From contig DASYSA010000149.1 in the NCBI GenBank assembly GCA_036003885.1, forward strand, positions 1 to 21,783: 21,783 nt of DNA. Reading direction: 5' to 3'. Source of the DNA: DASYSA01 sp036003885 (GTDB lineage: Bacteria; Acidobacteriota; Blastocatellia; UBA7656). Made by a program: the position numbers and the translations under genes. Below, piece by piece: positions 7,469-16,400 of the stretch. The notes beneath the pieces are model-generated. The model saw only the letters and a program-made list of their open reading frames with translations. It searched no databases and was not told the DNA's origin. Each line of letters opens with the position of its first letter. Positions within the stretch are counted from its first letter, which is position 1.

Positions 7469-8590
7469 TCACGGCTTCGGCTTGGCCGACTTCGTGATTT
7501 CGTCCAGTTCCTTCTGGGTCGTCTCAATCGCATTCTTGATAGCCCGTTGACGCTCCGGATCCGTGACCTTCTCCAGCACCTTCTTCATCGCGTCGATGTG
7601 CGCAACCTTGAGTGCCTGATCGGCCGGCACGTCGATGTCCGGCGTGACTCCCGTGCCCTCCCAGTTTGTTTTGCTGTAGGGATTGATTGCTCGTCCGCTC
7701 GGGACCCACACCATGAAATGCGCGTTGACCCGTCGTCCGCCGCCGGGATGTGCCCCTCCGCCCGTCGTTTCGCCGACGATCGTTGCCCGCTTCAGGTTCT
7801 TCAGGTTATAGGTGAATTCTTCAGCCGCTGAGAAAGTCCGTTTGGCCGTCAGCAGGTAGACCGGTCTCTTGTCTCCATACCTCTTGCCCGGCACGTACGG
7901 CAGCGTCCACCATTGATGGGTGCTGTCTCCTTGTCGCCAGTAGAGGTCGTTCAAGTGGACTGGTTCAGCTCCGAACAAATAACTCGAGATCAGGGCAACC
8001 ATTGCCGGATCGCCTCCGCCATTTCTGCGAAGATCGATGATGAGCGCATCCGTGTTGGCGAGCAGGTTCATCGCAGCTGCGGCTGTCTCGCCGCCAAACT
8101 CGGGCGACATGAAGCCGCGCAGGTCCAGGTAGCCAACATTGCCGGGAAGCCGCTCGAGCTTCTCGAAGCCGAAGTTGGTCGTGCGAAGGAAGCTGAGGAA
8201 GCGCTCCTTCTCCTCGGGCGAAGGCTCTCGGTTGGCGGTCTCCTCCGGTATCGCCTCGCTACTGTACGTAACTCGCAGGTGTTTATCATGGCTCACATCC
8301 TGAAGGTCGGAGGTGAGCTTTTGGGCAAACGCTCTCGAGCCGGCTATCTGGTCGTACTCTTTCTTTTGAACCCGCTCTCGAAGCGCCTGCTCCATCTTCT
8401 TTGCGACCTCGGGAAATACGTAGCCATCATTGAGCCGCTTTATCACACCATCAAGTACCTCGCTGCGCACCTTCGCGTCGAGAGTCATGTCGGGCTGTTC
8501 GGACGGGGCCTGAGCCGCTGCACTCCCTCCAAGCCAGCCAAGAACAACCACCATGGCCAGAACTGAGACAGTAAGGATTCTTCTATTCAT
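7469..8590 (-). CDS. Exported S41-family (C-terminal-processing/IRBP-like) serine peptidase
   Basis: 373 residues from ATG 8590, chosen because a GGAGGA Shine-Dalgarno lies 9 nt upstream and because it starts a clean signal peptide (MNRRILTVSVLAMVVVLGWL...SAAAQA). The open frame continues to 8665, but those 25 residues look non-coding. A helical N-terminal domain (about 35-110, ending in HDKHLRV) matches the IRBP-like S41 type. It is followed by YLDLRGF, DLRRNGGG (186-193, oxyanion region) and the nucleophile segment TFSAAEEFT, with Ser254 the likely nucleophile. GETTGGGAHPGG (273-284) is typical of this subgroup. No PDZ domain is apparent. It probably degrades peptides in the periplasm or outside the cell. 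It lies 109 nt downstream of the AraC-type gene on the same strand, so it is a possible target of that regulator. Confidence 0.9.
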   Translation of the reverse strand: MNRRILTVSVLAMVVVLGWLGGSAAAQAPSEQPDMTLDAKVRSEVLDGVIKRLNDGYVFPEVAKKMEQALRERVQKKEYDQIAGSRAFAQKLTSDLQDVSHDKHLRVTYSSEAIPEETANREPSPEEKERFLSFLRTTNFGFEKLERLPGNVGYLDLRGFMSPEFGGETAAAAMNLLANTDALIIDLRRNGGGDPAMVALISSYLFGAEPVHLNDLYWRQGDSTHQWWTLPYVPGKRYGDKRPVYLLTAKRTFSAAEEFTYNLKNLKRATIVGETTGGGAHPGGGRRVNAHFMVWVPSGRAINPYSKTNWEGTGVTPDIDVPADQALKVAHIDAMKKVLEKVTDPERQRAIKNAIETTQKELDEITKSAKPKP

Positions 8591-8699
8591 TTGAGGATTC
8601 CTCCGTTTATGCGCGCTTTCGAGATTTTGGCGCTTCAGGGAAAACTGTAGCATGGCGGGCTGCAAGCGTCTTGCCTGAACTCAAGACCGTTGACTGAAT

Positions 8700-9521
8700 C
8701 TAAGACTGCCGGAGGGAGGCCCGGTACTGGCCAGGGGTAAATCCCGTAATTGTCTTGAACGTCCTTGTGAAGTGACTCTGATGCGAAAAGCCTGAGGCCA
8801 ACGCGACCTCCGCCAGTTGCGCCTCCGGCTTGATGATCTCGCGGCACGCATGTTCGACGCGGAGACGCCGCAGATAGTCGACAACCGTGCACTGGTATCT
8901 CGCTCGAAAAACCGATGAGAAATAGACCGGATGGACTCCGACAGATCGCGCAATCCCACTGACGCTCAGGGGTTCGTTGAACTGCTCGTGAAGAATCTCC
9001 AGGGCCTCTTCGAGCCAGCGCGGGGACTTGCGAACGCGTGCCGCGGCTCCGGACCGGGACGCCTCCGCGATCATCTCCAGAGCGAGACCTTCGATGGCAA
9101 GTCCCGAGAGCTCATCCATAAGGCAGAACTCTTTGTAGAGCCTCATCGCCAGCCACACAACTCCGCCCCCCTGAAACTCGACCGGTGTTTCGAGCACCTT
9201 CGAATAAGGCCGTATACGATCAACCCATCCCTTTCCGACCTCAATGTTGAACGACAACGCCCGCGAATCGTTGAATGACTCGGAGTGGGTCTCGTCGGGC
9301 GGGTGAAAGGCAAGAGTAAGAGGCCGGCAAGTGCGAGCCTTCTTACCGTAGCTCTCGGTGTAGGATCCCTGCCGCACCAGGCAGATGTAGCCGGATTCAT
9401 GCGAATGCTCCGCAATCCTTGCTCGAGGAGCGTAACTGGTTTCGGTGAGAGAAAAACCCGCGACCGAACCGCTCTTGAGTACGGCCCCGCAGAACTCGCC
9501 CTGCCCCAGTCTTATTTCCAT
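8700..9521 (-). CDS. AraC/XylS-family transcriptional regulator
   Basis: 273 residues, a normal AraC length. The N-terminal half (about 10-115) has the pattern of a cupin-like sensor: HSHESGYICLVRQG (39-52) and FHPPDETHSESF (72-83). The C-terminal AraC DNA-binding domain (about 168-270) has both helix-turn-helix units: PLSVSGIARSVGVHPVYFSS (184-203) and AEVALASGFSHQSHFTRTFK (237-256), followed by the GFTPGQYR signature (260-267). The ATG follows AGGGGAC at a suitable distance. It lies between the deacylase gene (ends 65 nt upstream) and the S41 peptidase gene, all on one strand, so it may control peptide or D-amino-acid use. The effector is unknown. Confidence 0.92.
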   Translation of the reverse strand: MEIRLGQGEFCGAVLKSGSVAGFSLTETSYAPRARIAEHSHESGYICLVRQGSYTESYGKKARTCRPLTLAFHPPDETHSESFNDSRALSFNIEVGKGWVDRIRPYSKVLETPVEFQGGGVVWLAMRLYKEFCLMDELSGLAIEGLALEMIAEASRSGAAARVRKSPRWLEEALEILHEQFNEPLSVSGIARSVGVHPVYFSSVFRARYQCTVVDYLRRLRVEHACREIIKPEAQLAEVALASGFSHQSHFTRTFKTITGFTPGQYRASLRQS

Positions 9522-9586
9522 TCAAGTCCCCTGTCACTACATGCGAGCTGAATCACAACCCCAGACTACTAGCTTTCTAGAAGCAT

Positions 9587-11325
9587 TCAACGCTCGCTGA
9601 GGCGCATCGGTTCCGCCGATGCGGCCGCAACCTGCTTGACCTTCCCTGGTCCCCACAGTGCGCGACCAGGCTTGGCGCCCGTGTGTTCACCGTCCTTCAG
9701 TACCTGGATCCCATTCACGACGACGTGCCGGATCCCAACCGCATATTGATGAGGCTTATCGAACGTAGCCCTGTCGGCGACCATTTTCGGGTCGAAGACC
9801 ACTACGTCAGCATAGTATCCCTTCCTCAGGAAGCCGCGATGGTCCAGCCCGAGGTTTGTGGCAGGCAAGCCGGACAGTCTGCGAATCGCTTCCTGGAGAG
9901 TGATGACTCGCTCTTCTCGCACGTACTTACCCAGGACGCGGACGAAGTTGCCGTAAGCCCGCGGGTGAGTACTCGACTTGATGAACGTTCCTCCGGCGCC
10001 ATTGACGAAGCATCCGATCCGAACGATACCCAGGGCTGGCGAATCTGCTTCGTTATGTTCTCCTCACTCATCATGAAGTAGACGGTGCCGACCCGCGAAC
10101 GGTCTTCCAGCACTAGATCCATGATAGTCTCGGCGGGGTCCTTGCCGCGCATACGAGCCACCTCGGCGAGCGTCTTGCCCGTGAGCGGCTTCAGCTTTTC
10201 TGATTTGAACTCGACGAGCAGTACGCGATCGGGCGAGCCCGCTGCGAGGTAGAGGTTCTCCCACTCGCTTGTCGGCGTCAGTATCGCATCGTGAAGCTTC
10301 TTTCTGGTCGCCGGGTCCTGGAGTCGCTTGAACAGCTCGTCGTAGCCTCCGTCGAGCGCCCAGGGCGGCATCGCGGCGTCCAGCCCCGTCGAGCCTGCCG
10401 GATAGGTGTACATATCGGCGGTGATCTTCAGGCCATGGCGTCGAGCGTCGTTGACCATCGCAATCACCTTGTCCATCTTGTCCCAGTTCGCTTTTCCCGC
10501 GGCTTTCAGATGATAGATCTCTGCCGGGAGGCCCGCTTCGCGGCTTATGCGGATCAGTTCCTGGACCGCCTCGATCAGCCGATTCCCCTCGCTTCGCATA
10601 TGCGAGATGTACTTACCTTTGTAACGGGCTGCTTCCTTGCACATCTCGATGAGCTCTTCGGTCGAGGCGTAGAAGGCGGGAGCGTAGATCAACGACGACC
10701 CTATCCCCAGCGCTCCGGCTTCCATCTCCTGCCGCACCAGCTCGCGCATTCGCACCAGTTGTTCCGAAGTCGCCTTCTTGTCCTCGAGTCCAACCACGTA
10801 TTCGCGAATTGTCGTGGCGCCGATGTATGAGGCCACGTTCTGAGAGACTCCGTGCTTCTCGAGATAAGTCAGGTACTCAGAAAGCGTAGTCCATTCGAAG
10901 GGGTGTTTGAGATCGCCCTGAGCTTCGATCCTCCGCTTTTTCATCTCTTCGCTCAGCGGCCCCATCGAATCGCCCTCACCGAAGATCTGAGTCGTCACTC
11001 CCTGGCGGATCTCTCCTTGCGAGCGGCCGTCGACGATGAGCGAGTCGACCGACCAGGAGAGCATGTTTATGAAGCCCGGAGCGACGGCAAGCCCGCGCGC
11101 ATCGACGGTGTTTACCCCGGTCGCTCGCTTCAGGTCGCCGATGGCCGCGATACGGTCGCCTCTGATTCCCAGGTCGGTACGAACCCCGACTCTGCCCGAC
11201 CCGTCGTAGACCGTGCCGTTCCTGATGATCAGGTCGAACGACTGCCTCGGCGTTTGGGCAAGCAGGGCCGTCGGGCTGGCAAGTAAAGTTACCGCAAGCA
11301 GGATTACTGCGGCCGGCTTTCGCAT
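9587..11325 (-). pseudogene. N-acyl-D-amino-acid deacylase (amidohydrolase), interrupted by a single-base frameshift
   Basis: The ATG at 11325 is preferred, because AAGGAG lies 9 nt upstream of it but directly abuts the ATG at 11334. A signal peptide (MRKPAAVILLAVTLLASPTALLAQ) leads into an amidohydrolase of D-aminoacylase type, with FDLIIRNGTVYDGSGR, SHMRSEG (His242), EIYHLKAAG (His272) and FGSDASS (Asp438). After ...SSMAPE (Glu445) the frame is lost. Adding one G to GGAGGAACG near 9990 restores EGTFIKSSTHPRAYGNFVRV and then the normal C-terminus to the TGA at 9587, including LPATNLGLDHRGFLRKGYYA and VVFDPKM (about 580 residues in all). Without repair, the protein ends in about 54 out-of-frame residues at 9826. 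The usual metal-binding HxH is replaced by LSW (89-91). The family hydrolyses N-acyl-D-amino acids or D-dipeptides. The shift may be a recent mutation or a sequencing or assembly error. Confidence 0.85.
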
Positions 11326-11350
11326 GGTATTCATCTCCTTCTAAGTGAGG

Positions 11351-11379
11351 AAAAACTCCGCCGTGAAGCGCCGGCGGAG
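11351..11379 (-). terminator. Terminator-like hairpin in the leader of the deacylase gene
   Basis: CTCCGCCG (11356-11363) and CGGCGGAG (11372-11379) form a perfect 8-bp GC-rich stem with an 8-nt loop. On the minus strand it is followed at once by TTTTT (11355-11351), the classic shape of an intrinsic terminator. It lies between the predicted promoter (11392-11421) and the ribosome binding site of the deacylase. It may act as an attenuator, as a terminator for read-through, or as a 5' stabilising hairpin. Confidence 0.5.
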
Positions 11380-11391
11380 GAGTGAGCGGGA

Positions 11392-11421
11392 ATCATACTG
11401 TGGGATATGGAACGCGCGCAA
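11392..11421 (-). promoter_or_regulatory. Predicted promoter of the deacylase gene
   Basis: On the minus strand a good -10 TATGAT (11397-11392) has a poor -35 TTGCGC (11421-11416) at an 18-nt spacer. The predicted start near 11385 would put the terminator-like hairpin almost at the 5' end of the mRNA. Confidence 0.35.
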
Positions 11422-11541
11422 TGAAGAGCCAAACTCCAGCGTTGAAGCCCCTGCTCTTCAAACCCCGTGGCCTCTACGCCCTGGAACTAGAGTGGCCTAT
11501 CGCTGAAGACCACACTGCTGTTATGTGTCGGCTTCAGAACG

Positions 11542-11571
11542 TTGACTCTTGATATCCACAAGTGGTATTAG
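11542..11571 (+). promoter_or_regulatory. Predicted promoter of the VCBS-malectin gene
   Basis: A -35 TTGACT (11542-11547, 5/6 matches) is followed after 18 nt by a -10 TATTAG (11566-11571, 4/6). The start site would be near 11578, about 60 nt before the ATG. An AAGGAG Shine-Dalgarno lies 10-11 nt before the ATG. Confidence 0.4.
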
Positions 11572-11637
11572 TCGGGCGTTTCGTTGAACCTCAGGATTCT
11601 AACCGACAGATAAAAAAGAATAAGGAGCCCCCCACAC

Positions 11638-13332
11638 ATGCGCTCACACGTTTCTCCTCACGTGCGTTCGGCGGAGTACCGGCACTTTGCCCTGGCGCTG
11701 ACCTCACTTCCGATGCTTCTGCTCTTGGCCGGCCTCATTGCGCGCTCGGGCGCCGATTCGTCGGGCGCAACTCTCACACTCAATCGTCAGGACCTGCGAC
11801 TTCAAGGAATGGGACCGCGTGGACTGGCGGCCGAAGATCTTAACGGGGATGAGATTCCCGATCTGATCGTTGCAAATCTTGGCCATGAAGACGTGCCCGG
11901 GTCGCAAACGCTCGACGTCTTCTTCGGGCGGGGGGACGGCACGTTCACCCTGGCCCAATCCATCGCTGCTGATACAGACGATATGCCCTACGGCATGGCG
12001 GTCGCGGACCTGAGGGGCACGGGCGCGTGCGATGTCATCGTGCCTAACAAGTGCAGCAAGACGGTTTCAGTGTTCCTCGGCCGGCGCGATGGGACATTCG
12101 ATGCACCCAGGCGATTCGAAGCCGACGACACGTGGTCGGCGTCGGCTGCCGATCTGGATGGGGATGGCAATATCGATCTTGCCGTGGCGAACTTCGATTC
12201 AGGGGCGATCACGCTAATGGCGGGAAATGGCGACGGGACATTTCGGCACGGCGAGAAGATGGCGGCGACTGCCGGGATGCAGCCTCGCAACGTGAGGTTT
12301 GGAGATTTCGATCGAGACGGCCGGCTCGATCTGGCAGTGCCAAGCGACACCGAGGTAGGACGAGTCGCCGTCTTCATGAACAAGAGCGCGCCTGGCCGGT
12401 TCTCTTTTGCCGCACCCCTGATCATTCGGGTAGGCACTTCCACGGGTGCAGTGCTCGTACATGACCTCGACGGCGACGGCAAGCTCGACATCGCGGCCTC
12501 ATCGCTCAATAGCAACCGAATATCGGTTCTGCTCGGCAAGGGCGATGGTACATTCGCGCCGCCAGTCCCTTACTGGACGGGGGACGTGTGGCCGTTCGAG
12601 ATGGTGTTGACGGACCTGGACGGCGATGGCAATCCGGACATCACGGTAGCCGGGGTCAAGGGAATCACCAGCGCCGCCCTGCTCGGCGATGGGCGTGGAG
12701 GCTTTTCTTCGCCGATTCATTTTCAAATAGAGGGGCCGTCCAGATGGCTGACAGCGGCGGACTTCAATCTTGACGGGCGCATGGATGTAGCCATCGGCAA
12801 CTACACGTTGACCGGCCGATTCGATGCTGAGCCGCACCAGTTCTTCAAGACCGTCAGCCTGCTCCTCAATCGCACGAGTCAGCAGTCAGAGCGTCCGAGA
12901 GTCTTTCGAACTAATTGTGGCGGACCTGCCTATACCGATTCTCATGGAATTGCATTTCTTGCCGACTCGAACTTTGAGGGCGGCAAGGTGTCTACGACAG
13001 CGAACTCGATCGCCGGGTCCGACGATCAGACGATCTATCAGTCAGCACGCGAAGGCGACTTCACTTATAGTGCGCAGCTACGAGCAGGTCGCAGTTACAC
13101 GATTAAGCTCCATTTCGCGGAGATAGCGAAGAAGGCCAAGAAGCGCATCTTTAATGTGAGCGTCAACGACACTCGCGTGCTCACGCGATTCGAACTGGGC
13201 TTCCGGGCGCCACGGCTGACTGCGACTACAGTGGTGTTGCGTGATATGTGGCCCGATGGAGATGGGCGACTTCGCCTTGGATTTTCAGGGGTGAAGCGCG
13301 GAGCGATCTGCTCCGGGATCTCTATCTTCTAG
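11638..13332 (+). CDS. Exported VCBS/FG-GAP repeat protein with C-terminal malectin-like domain
   Basis: 564 residues. The N-terminus has a hydrophobic signal segment (about 18-36, LALTSLPMLLLLAGLIA) after a short basic region. About seven FG-GAP/VCBS repeats follow (about 60-412), with calcium-binding loops such as DLNGDEIPD (67-75), DLDGDGNID (172-180), DFDRDGRLD (223-231), DLDGDGKLD (277-285), DLDGDGNPD (326-334) and DFNLDGRMD (375-383), each paired with a GDGTF-type turn. These normally build a seven-bladed beta-propeller, and seven blades fit well. Residues about 419-564 resemble malectin: RTNCGGPAYTD, then DDQTIYQSAREG, YTIKLHFAEI (487-496) and RIFNVSVND (503-511). Malectin folds bind glycans. 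The likely role is an extracellular or outer-membrane carbohydrate-binding or adhesion protein. No enzyme active site is seen. It stands alone on this strand. Confidence 0.9.
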   Translation: MRSHVSPHVRSAEYRHFALALTSLPMLLLLAGLIARSGADSSGATLTLNRQDLRLQGMGPRGLAAEDLNGDEIPDLIVANLGHEDVPGSQTLDVFFGRGDGTFTLAQSIAADTDDMPYGMAVADLRGTGACDVIVPNKCSKTVSVFLGRRDGTFDAPRRFEADDTWSASAADLDGDGNIDLAVANFDSGAITLMAGNGDGTFRHGEKMAATAGMQPRNVRFGDFDRDGRLDLAVPSDTEVGRVAVFMNKSAPGRFSFAAPLIIRVGTSTGAVLVHDLDGDGKLDIAASSLNSNRISVLLGKGDGTFAPPVPYWTGDVWPFEMVLTDLDGDGNPDITVAGVKGITSAALLGDGRGGFSSPIHFQIEGPSRWLTAADFNLDGRMDVAIGNYTLTGRFDAEPHQFFKTVSLLLNRTSQQSERPRVFRTNCGGPAYTDSHGIAFLADSNFEGGKVSTTANSIAGSDDQTIYQSAREGDFTYSAQLRAGRSYTIKLHFAEIAKKAKKRIFNVSVNDTRVLTRFELGFRAPRLTATTVVLRDMWPDGDGRLRLGFSGVKRGAICSGISIF

Positions 13333-13430
13333 TGAACCGCGGAACTCCAGAACAGCGGGCCGCTTCATCAAGGCTGACAGTGTGAGCCTCGCGGCTTCAA
13401 TGCCAGCGGGGTTCGTTGCCGCAACAAAAT

Positions 13431-13464
13431 CGAGGGCTGGTTGCTGCCGAGCAACCAGCCCTCG
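13431..13464 (-). terminator. Strong intrinsic terminator of the BACON protein gene
   Basis: A perfect 15-bp inverted repeat (CGAGGGCTGGTTGCT, 4-nt loop GCCG, AGCAACCAGCCCTCG) lies between the two convergent large genes. On the minus strand it is followed by the T-rich ATTTTGTT, so it should stop transcripts of the beta-helix/BACON gene, whose stop codon is at 13491. On the plus strand no T-tract follows, but the stem could still slow transcription coming from the VCBS gene. Confidence 0.8.
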
Positions 13465-13490
13465 AAGGTGTTACATGGTGAAGAAAGGCT

Positions 13491-16400
13491 TCAGTTTTGT
13501 TTCACTGTATGTACCTTGCCTGAAACGGTAACCGTGCCTATGCGTTGAACCCCGCTCCCGTTAGGCGCCACTGAGTACTTCACCGTTCCATTACCTGTCC
13601 CGCTGCTGCCGGACGTAATGGTTATCCAAACAACATCCTTTACGGCGGTCCACATGCAGGTCGGGTCAGTCGTGACCGTAATGTCGCCAGTCCCTCCCGC
13701 GGCAAGGAACGTCCTGCCCGAGGGTGAGATAGAGAGTGGGCAGGCCCCGTCTTGATTCACTGTGAACGTTTGGCCGGCGATGGTCATTGTTCCCGAGCGC
13801 GGGCTAGAACTGGGACCATTGGCTGCGACCGAGTAGTTGACGGTTCCGTTGCCCGAACCGCTACTGCCCGATGTAATCGTAATGAAGCCGGCGTTGCTGA
13901 CCGCCATCCACGGGCAGCCTCCGCCAGTCGTAACCGAAACACTGCCCGTTCCCCCCGCAATTGGGAAATTCTGACTCGTCGGCATTATTGTGAAGGTCAA
14001 GCAGTCAACGCCCGACTGTGTAACAGTAAAGGTGTTTCCGGCTATTGTTATTGTTCCCATCCGTGAGCCGACGTCTCCCTTGGCCGCGACGGAATAGTTG
14101 ACAGTTCCGTTGCCGTTACCCGACGCGCCGGATGTGACCGTGATGAAGCCATCGTTGCTCACAGCCATCCAGAGGCAGCCCGTTGGCGCCGTAACCCCAA
14201 CGCTTCCCGTTCCACCCGTTGCAGTGAACGTTTGACTTGTCGGAAGAATCGCGAATGTGCACGGTGCGGCTGCCTGGTTGACCGTGAACACCTGATCCAC
14301 GACGGTGATCGTGGCACTCCTGGGAGTTATGTTGGGATTGGCGGCCACCGAGAAGTTGACCGTGCCATTCCCGGTGCCGCTCGCCCCCGAAGTTATGGTT
14401 ACGAATGCGGCGCTGGGCACGGCGGTCCATGGGCATGTGGCGGTCGTCGTGACAGTAATGCTGCCCGTCCCTCCGGCCGAAGTGAACGACTGGTTGGGCG
14501 GGGCTATCGCAAAGGAGCATCCTGCCTGATTGACAGTGAAGACCTGGTCCACGACCGTGATCGTCGCACTTCGCGGACTCGTGGAGTTGTTTTGGGCCAC
14601 CGAGAAGTTGACCGTACCATTTCCGGTGCCGCTCGCCCCCGAAGTTACGGTCACAAATCCGGCGCTGCTCACGGCTGTCCATGGGCACGTGGCGGTCGTC
14701 GTGACGGTTATGCTTCCCGTTCCTCCGGCCGGGGTGAACGACTGGTTGGGCGGGGCTATCGCATAGGTGCACCCTGCCTCAGTGATATTGAAGACCTGGT
14801 CCACGATCGTGATCGTCGCGCTTCGGGGATTTACCGATACATTGCCTGCCACCGAGAAATTCACGGTCCCATTGCCGGTGCCGGTCGCCCCCGAGGTTAT
14901 GGTTACGAATCCGGCGCTGGGCACGGCGGTCCAGGGGCACGTGGAAGTTGTCGTGACAGTGATACTGCCCGTTCCTCCGGCCGACGTGAACGCCTGACTG
15001 GGCGGGGCTATCGCATAGGAGCACCCTGCCTGAGTGATGTTGAAGACCTGATCCTGGATCGTGATCGTTGCAGTTCGAGGAGCGGTGGAATTGTTTTGGG
15101 CGACGGAGAAGTTGACCGTTCCGCTTCCAGTGCCGCTGGCCCCTGACGTTATGGTCACGAATGCGGCGCTGGGCACCGCGGTCCATGCGCAAGACCCCTG
15201 CGTGGTAACTGCGATGCTGCCCGTCCCGCCGGCAGGGGTGAAAGACTGGCTCGGAGGAGCTATCGAGAACCCGCAGATCAGCGCGCAGGGCGAGAATTCC
15301 GAAGTGTTGTTACTGGCGTCGCTCGCTGTTGCGGTCAGCACCTGCCCCCCTAATGTTGGGTGTGCAAACACAACATTGAAGCTGGCGTTGCCGCTGGCGT
15401 TGGTGGTCACCATAGTCTCGCCCAGCAATGTTTGCCCTTCGCCATTACCCGAAGCGTTACAATCGGAATTCACGAAGAACTCGAGTAGGAATGTGGCGTT
15501 GGGCGTGCCGTTGTATGTTCCCATCGCCGTTGCGTTGGGGCCGGCGATGGATTGAGCGAGCAGGGGGAAGTTCAGCAGGTTGTTCGCTCCGCCATCGGGA
15601 TCGTTCAGGTCATTGGCGGTAACTCCGTCATCTCCGAGGTCGATGCCGAGCCCGCCATTCCTGAGGATAAAATTCCGACGAATATTGTTGCCGATCGATC
15701 CGGTGACGGAGATGCCATCCTCGCCGCTGTACCAGATGATATTGGTCGTGTATGCCAGAGTTCCGCCGACCTGATTGTTGGACGACAGATCGATCCGTAC
15801 ACCCTTGCCGCCGTTCCCGAGCCCGAGGCTTCCGATGATGTTTCCGTGAACGAGATTGCCGGATGCATCTGCATCGCTAATGTAGACGCCCGAACCGGTG
15901 TTTCCTTGAATGAGATTGGCGCCTCCCATTAAGGCGCCGCCAACTGTGTGGTTTGATGTGTTGCGAATTCTGACGCCCGACAGAGCATTGGGTACCGCGA
16001 CGGTGCCGGTCGCATCGAGGCCGATGTAGTTACCCTGAATCAGGGTTCCGGTGACCGTATTGTCGTTCAGTATCAGAACGCCGTTACCGCTGTTGCCCGA
16101 GATGATGTTTCGTGCCGAGGTTGTCGTGCCTCCGATCTTGCTCAGTTTCGCATTGACGTACACGCCGTCGTTGACGTTTGGAAGACTGGCAGTGCCGGCA
16201 GCGTTTGTGCCGATGAAGTTGCCTTGAACTGTGTTACCCAGTAAGGTGACGCCCGATATGTCGACGCCTCCGTCGCTGTTGCCCGAAATGACGTTGCGGG
16301 CCGCCACAGTTGTTCCTCCGACGACGTTGTTGGAAGTGCTGAAAACTTTAATGCCATCAAAATTGGGCGCGGCGGCCGAACCTGCCGAGTCCGTCCCCAG

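Larger units (their letters stand above)
11335..11637. other. 303-nt divergent intergenic region between the deacylase and VCBS-malectin genes
   Basis: No gene is seen. It holds a predicted promoter on each strand, the terminator-like hairpin of the deacylase leader, and an 8-bp dyad, TGAAGAGC (11422-11429) with GCTCTTCA (11453-11460), that abuts the -35 of the deacylase promoter. A short palindrome CCACAAGTGG (11556-11565) lies in the spacer of the plus-strand promoter. Both symmetrical sites could be operators; neither can be tied to a regulator. Confidence 0.4.

Noticed and set aside
7913..8566. 217-codon plus-strand frame
   Set aside because: It is antisense to the S41 peptidase gene and has no ribosome site or recognisable motif.
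14232..15146. Periodic plus-strand frames of about 75 codons, and a 304-codon frame
   Set aside because: They mirror the 252-bp BACON repeats on the other strand; their regular length comes from the repeat unit.
13494..15275. CRISPR-like regular repetition
   Set aside because: The unit is 252 bp, coding and repeated without unique spacers, so this is a protein-domain array.
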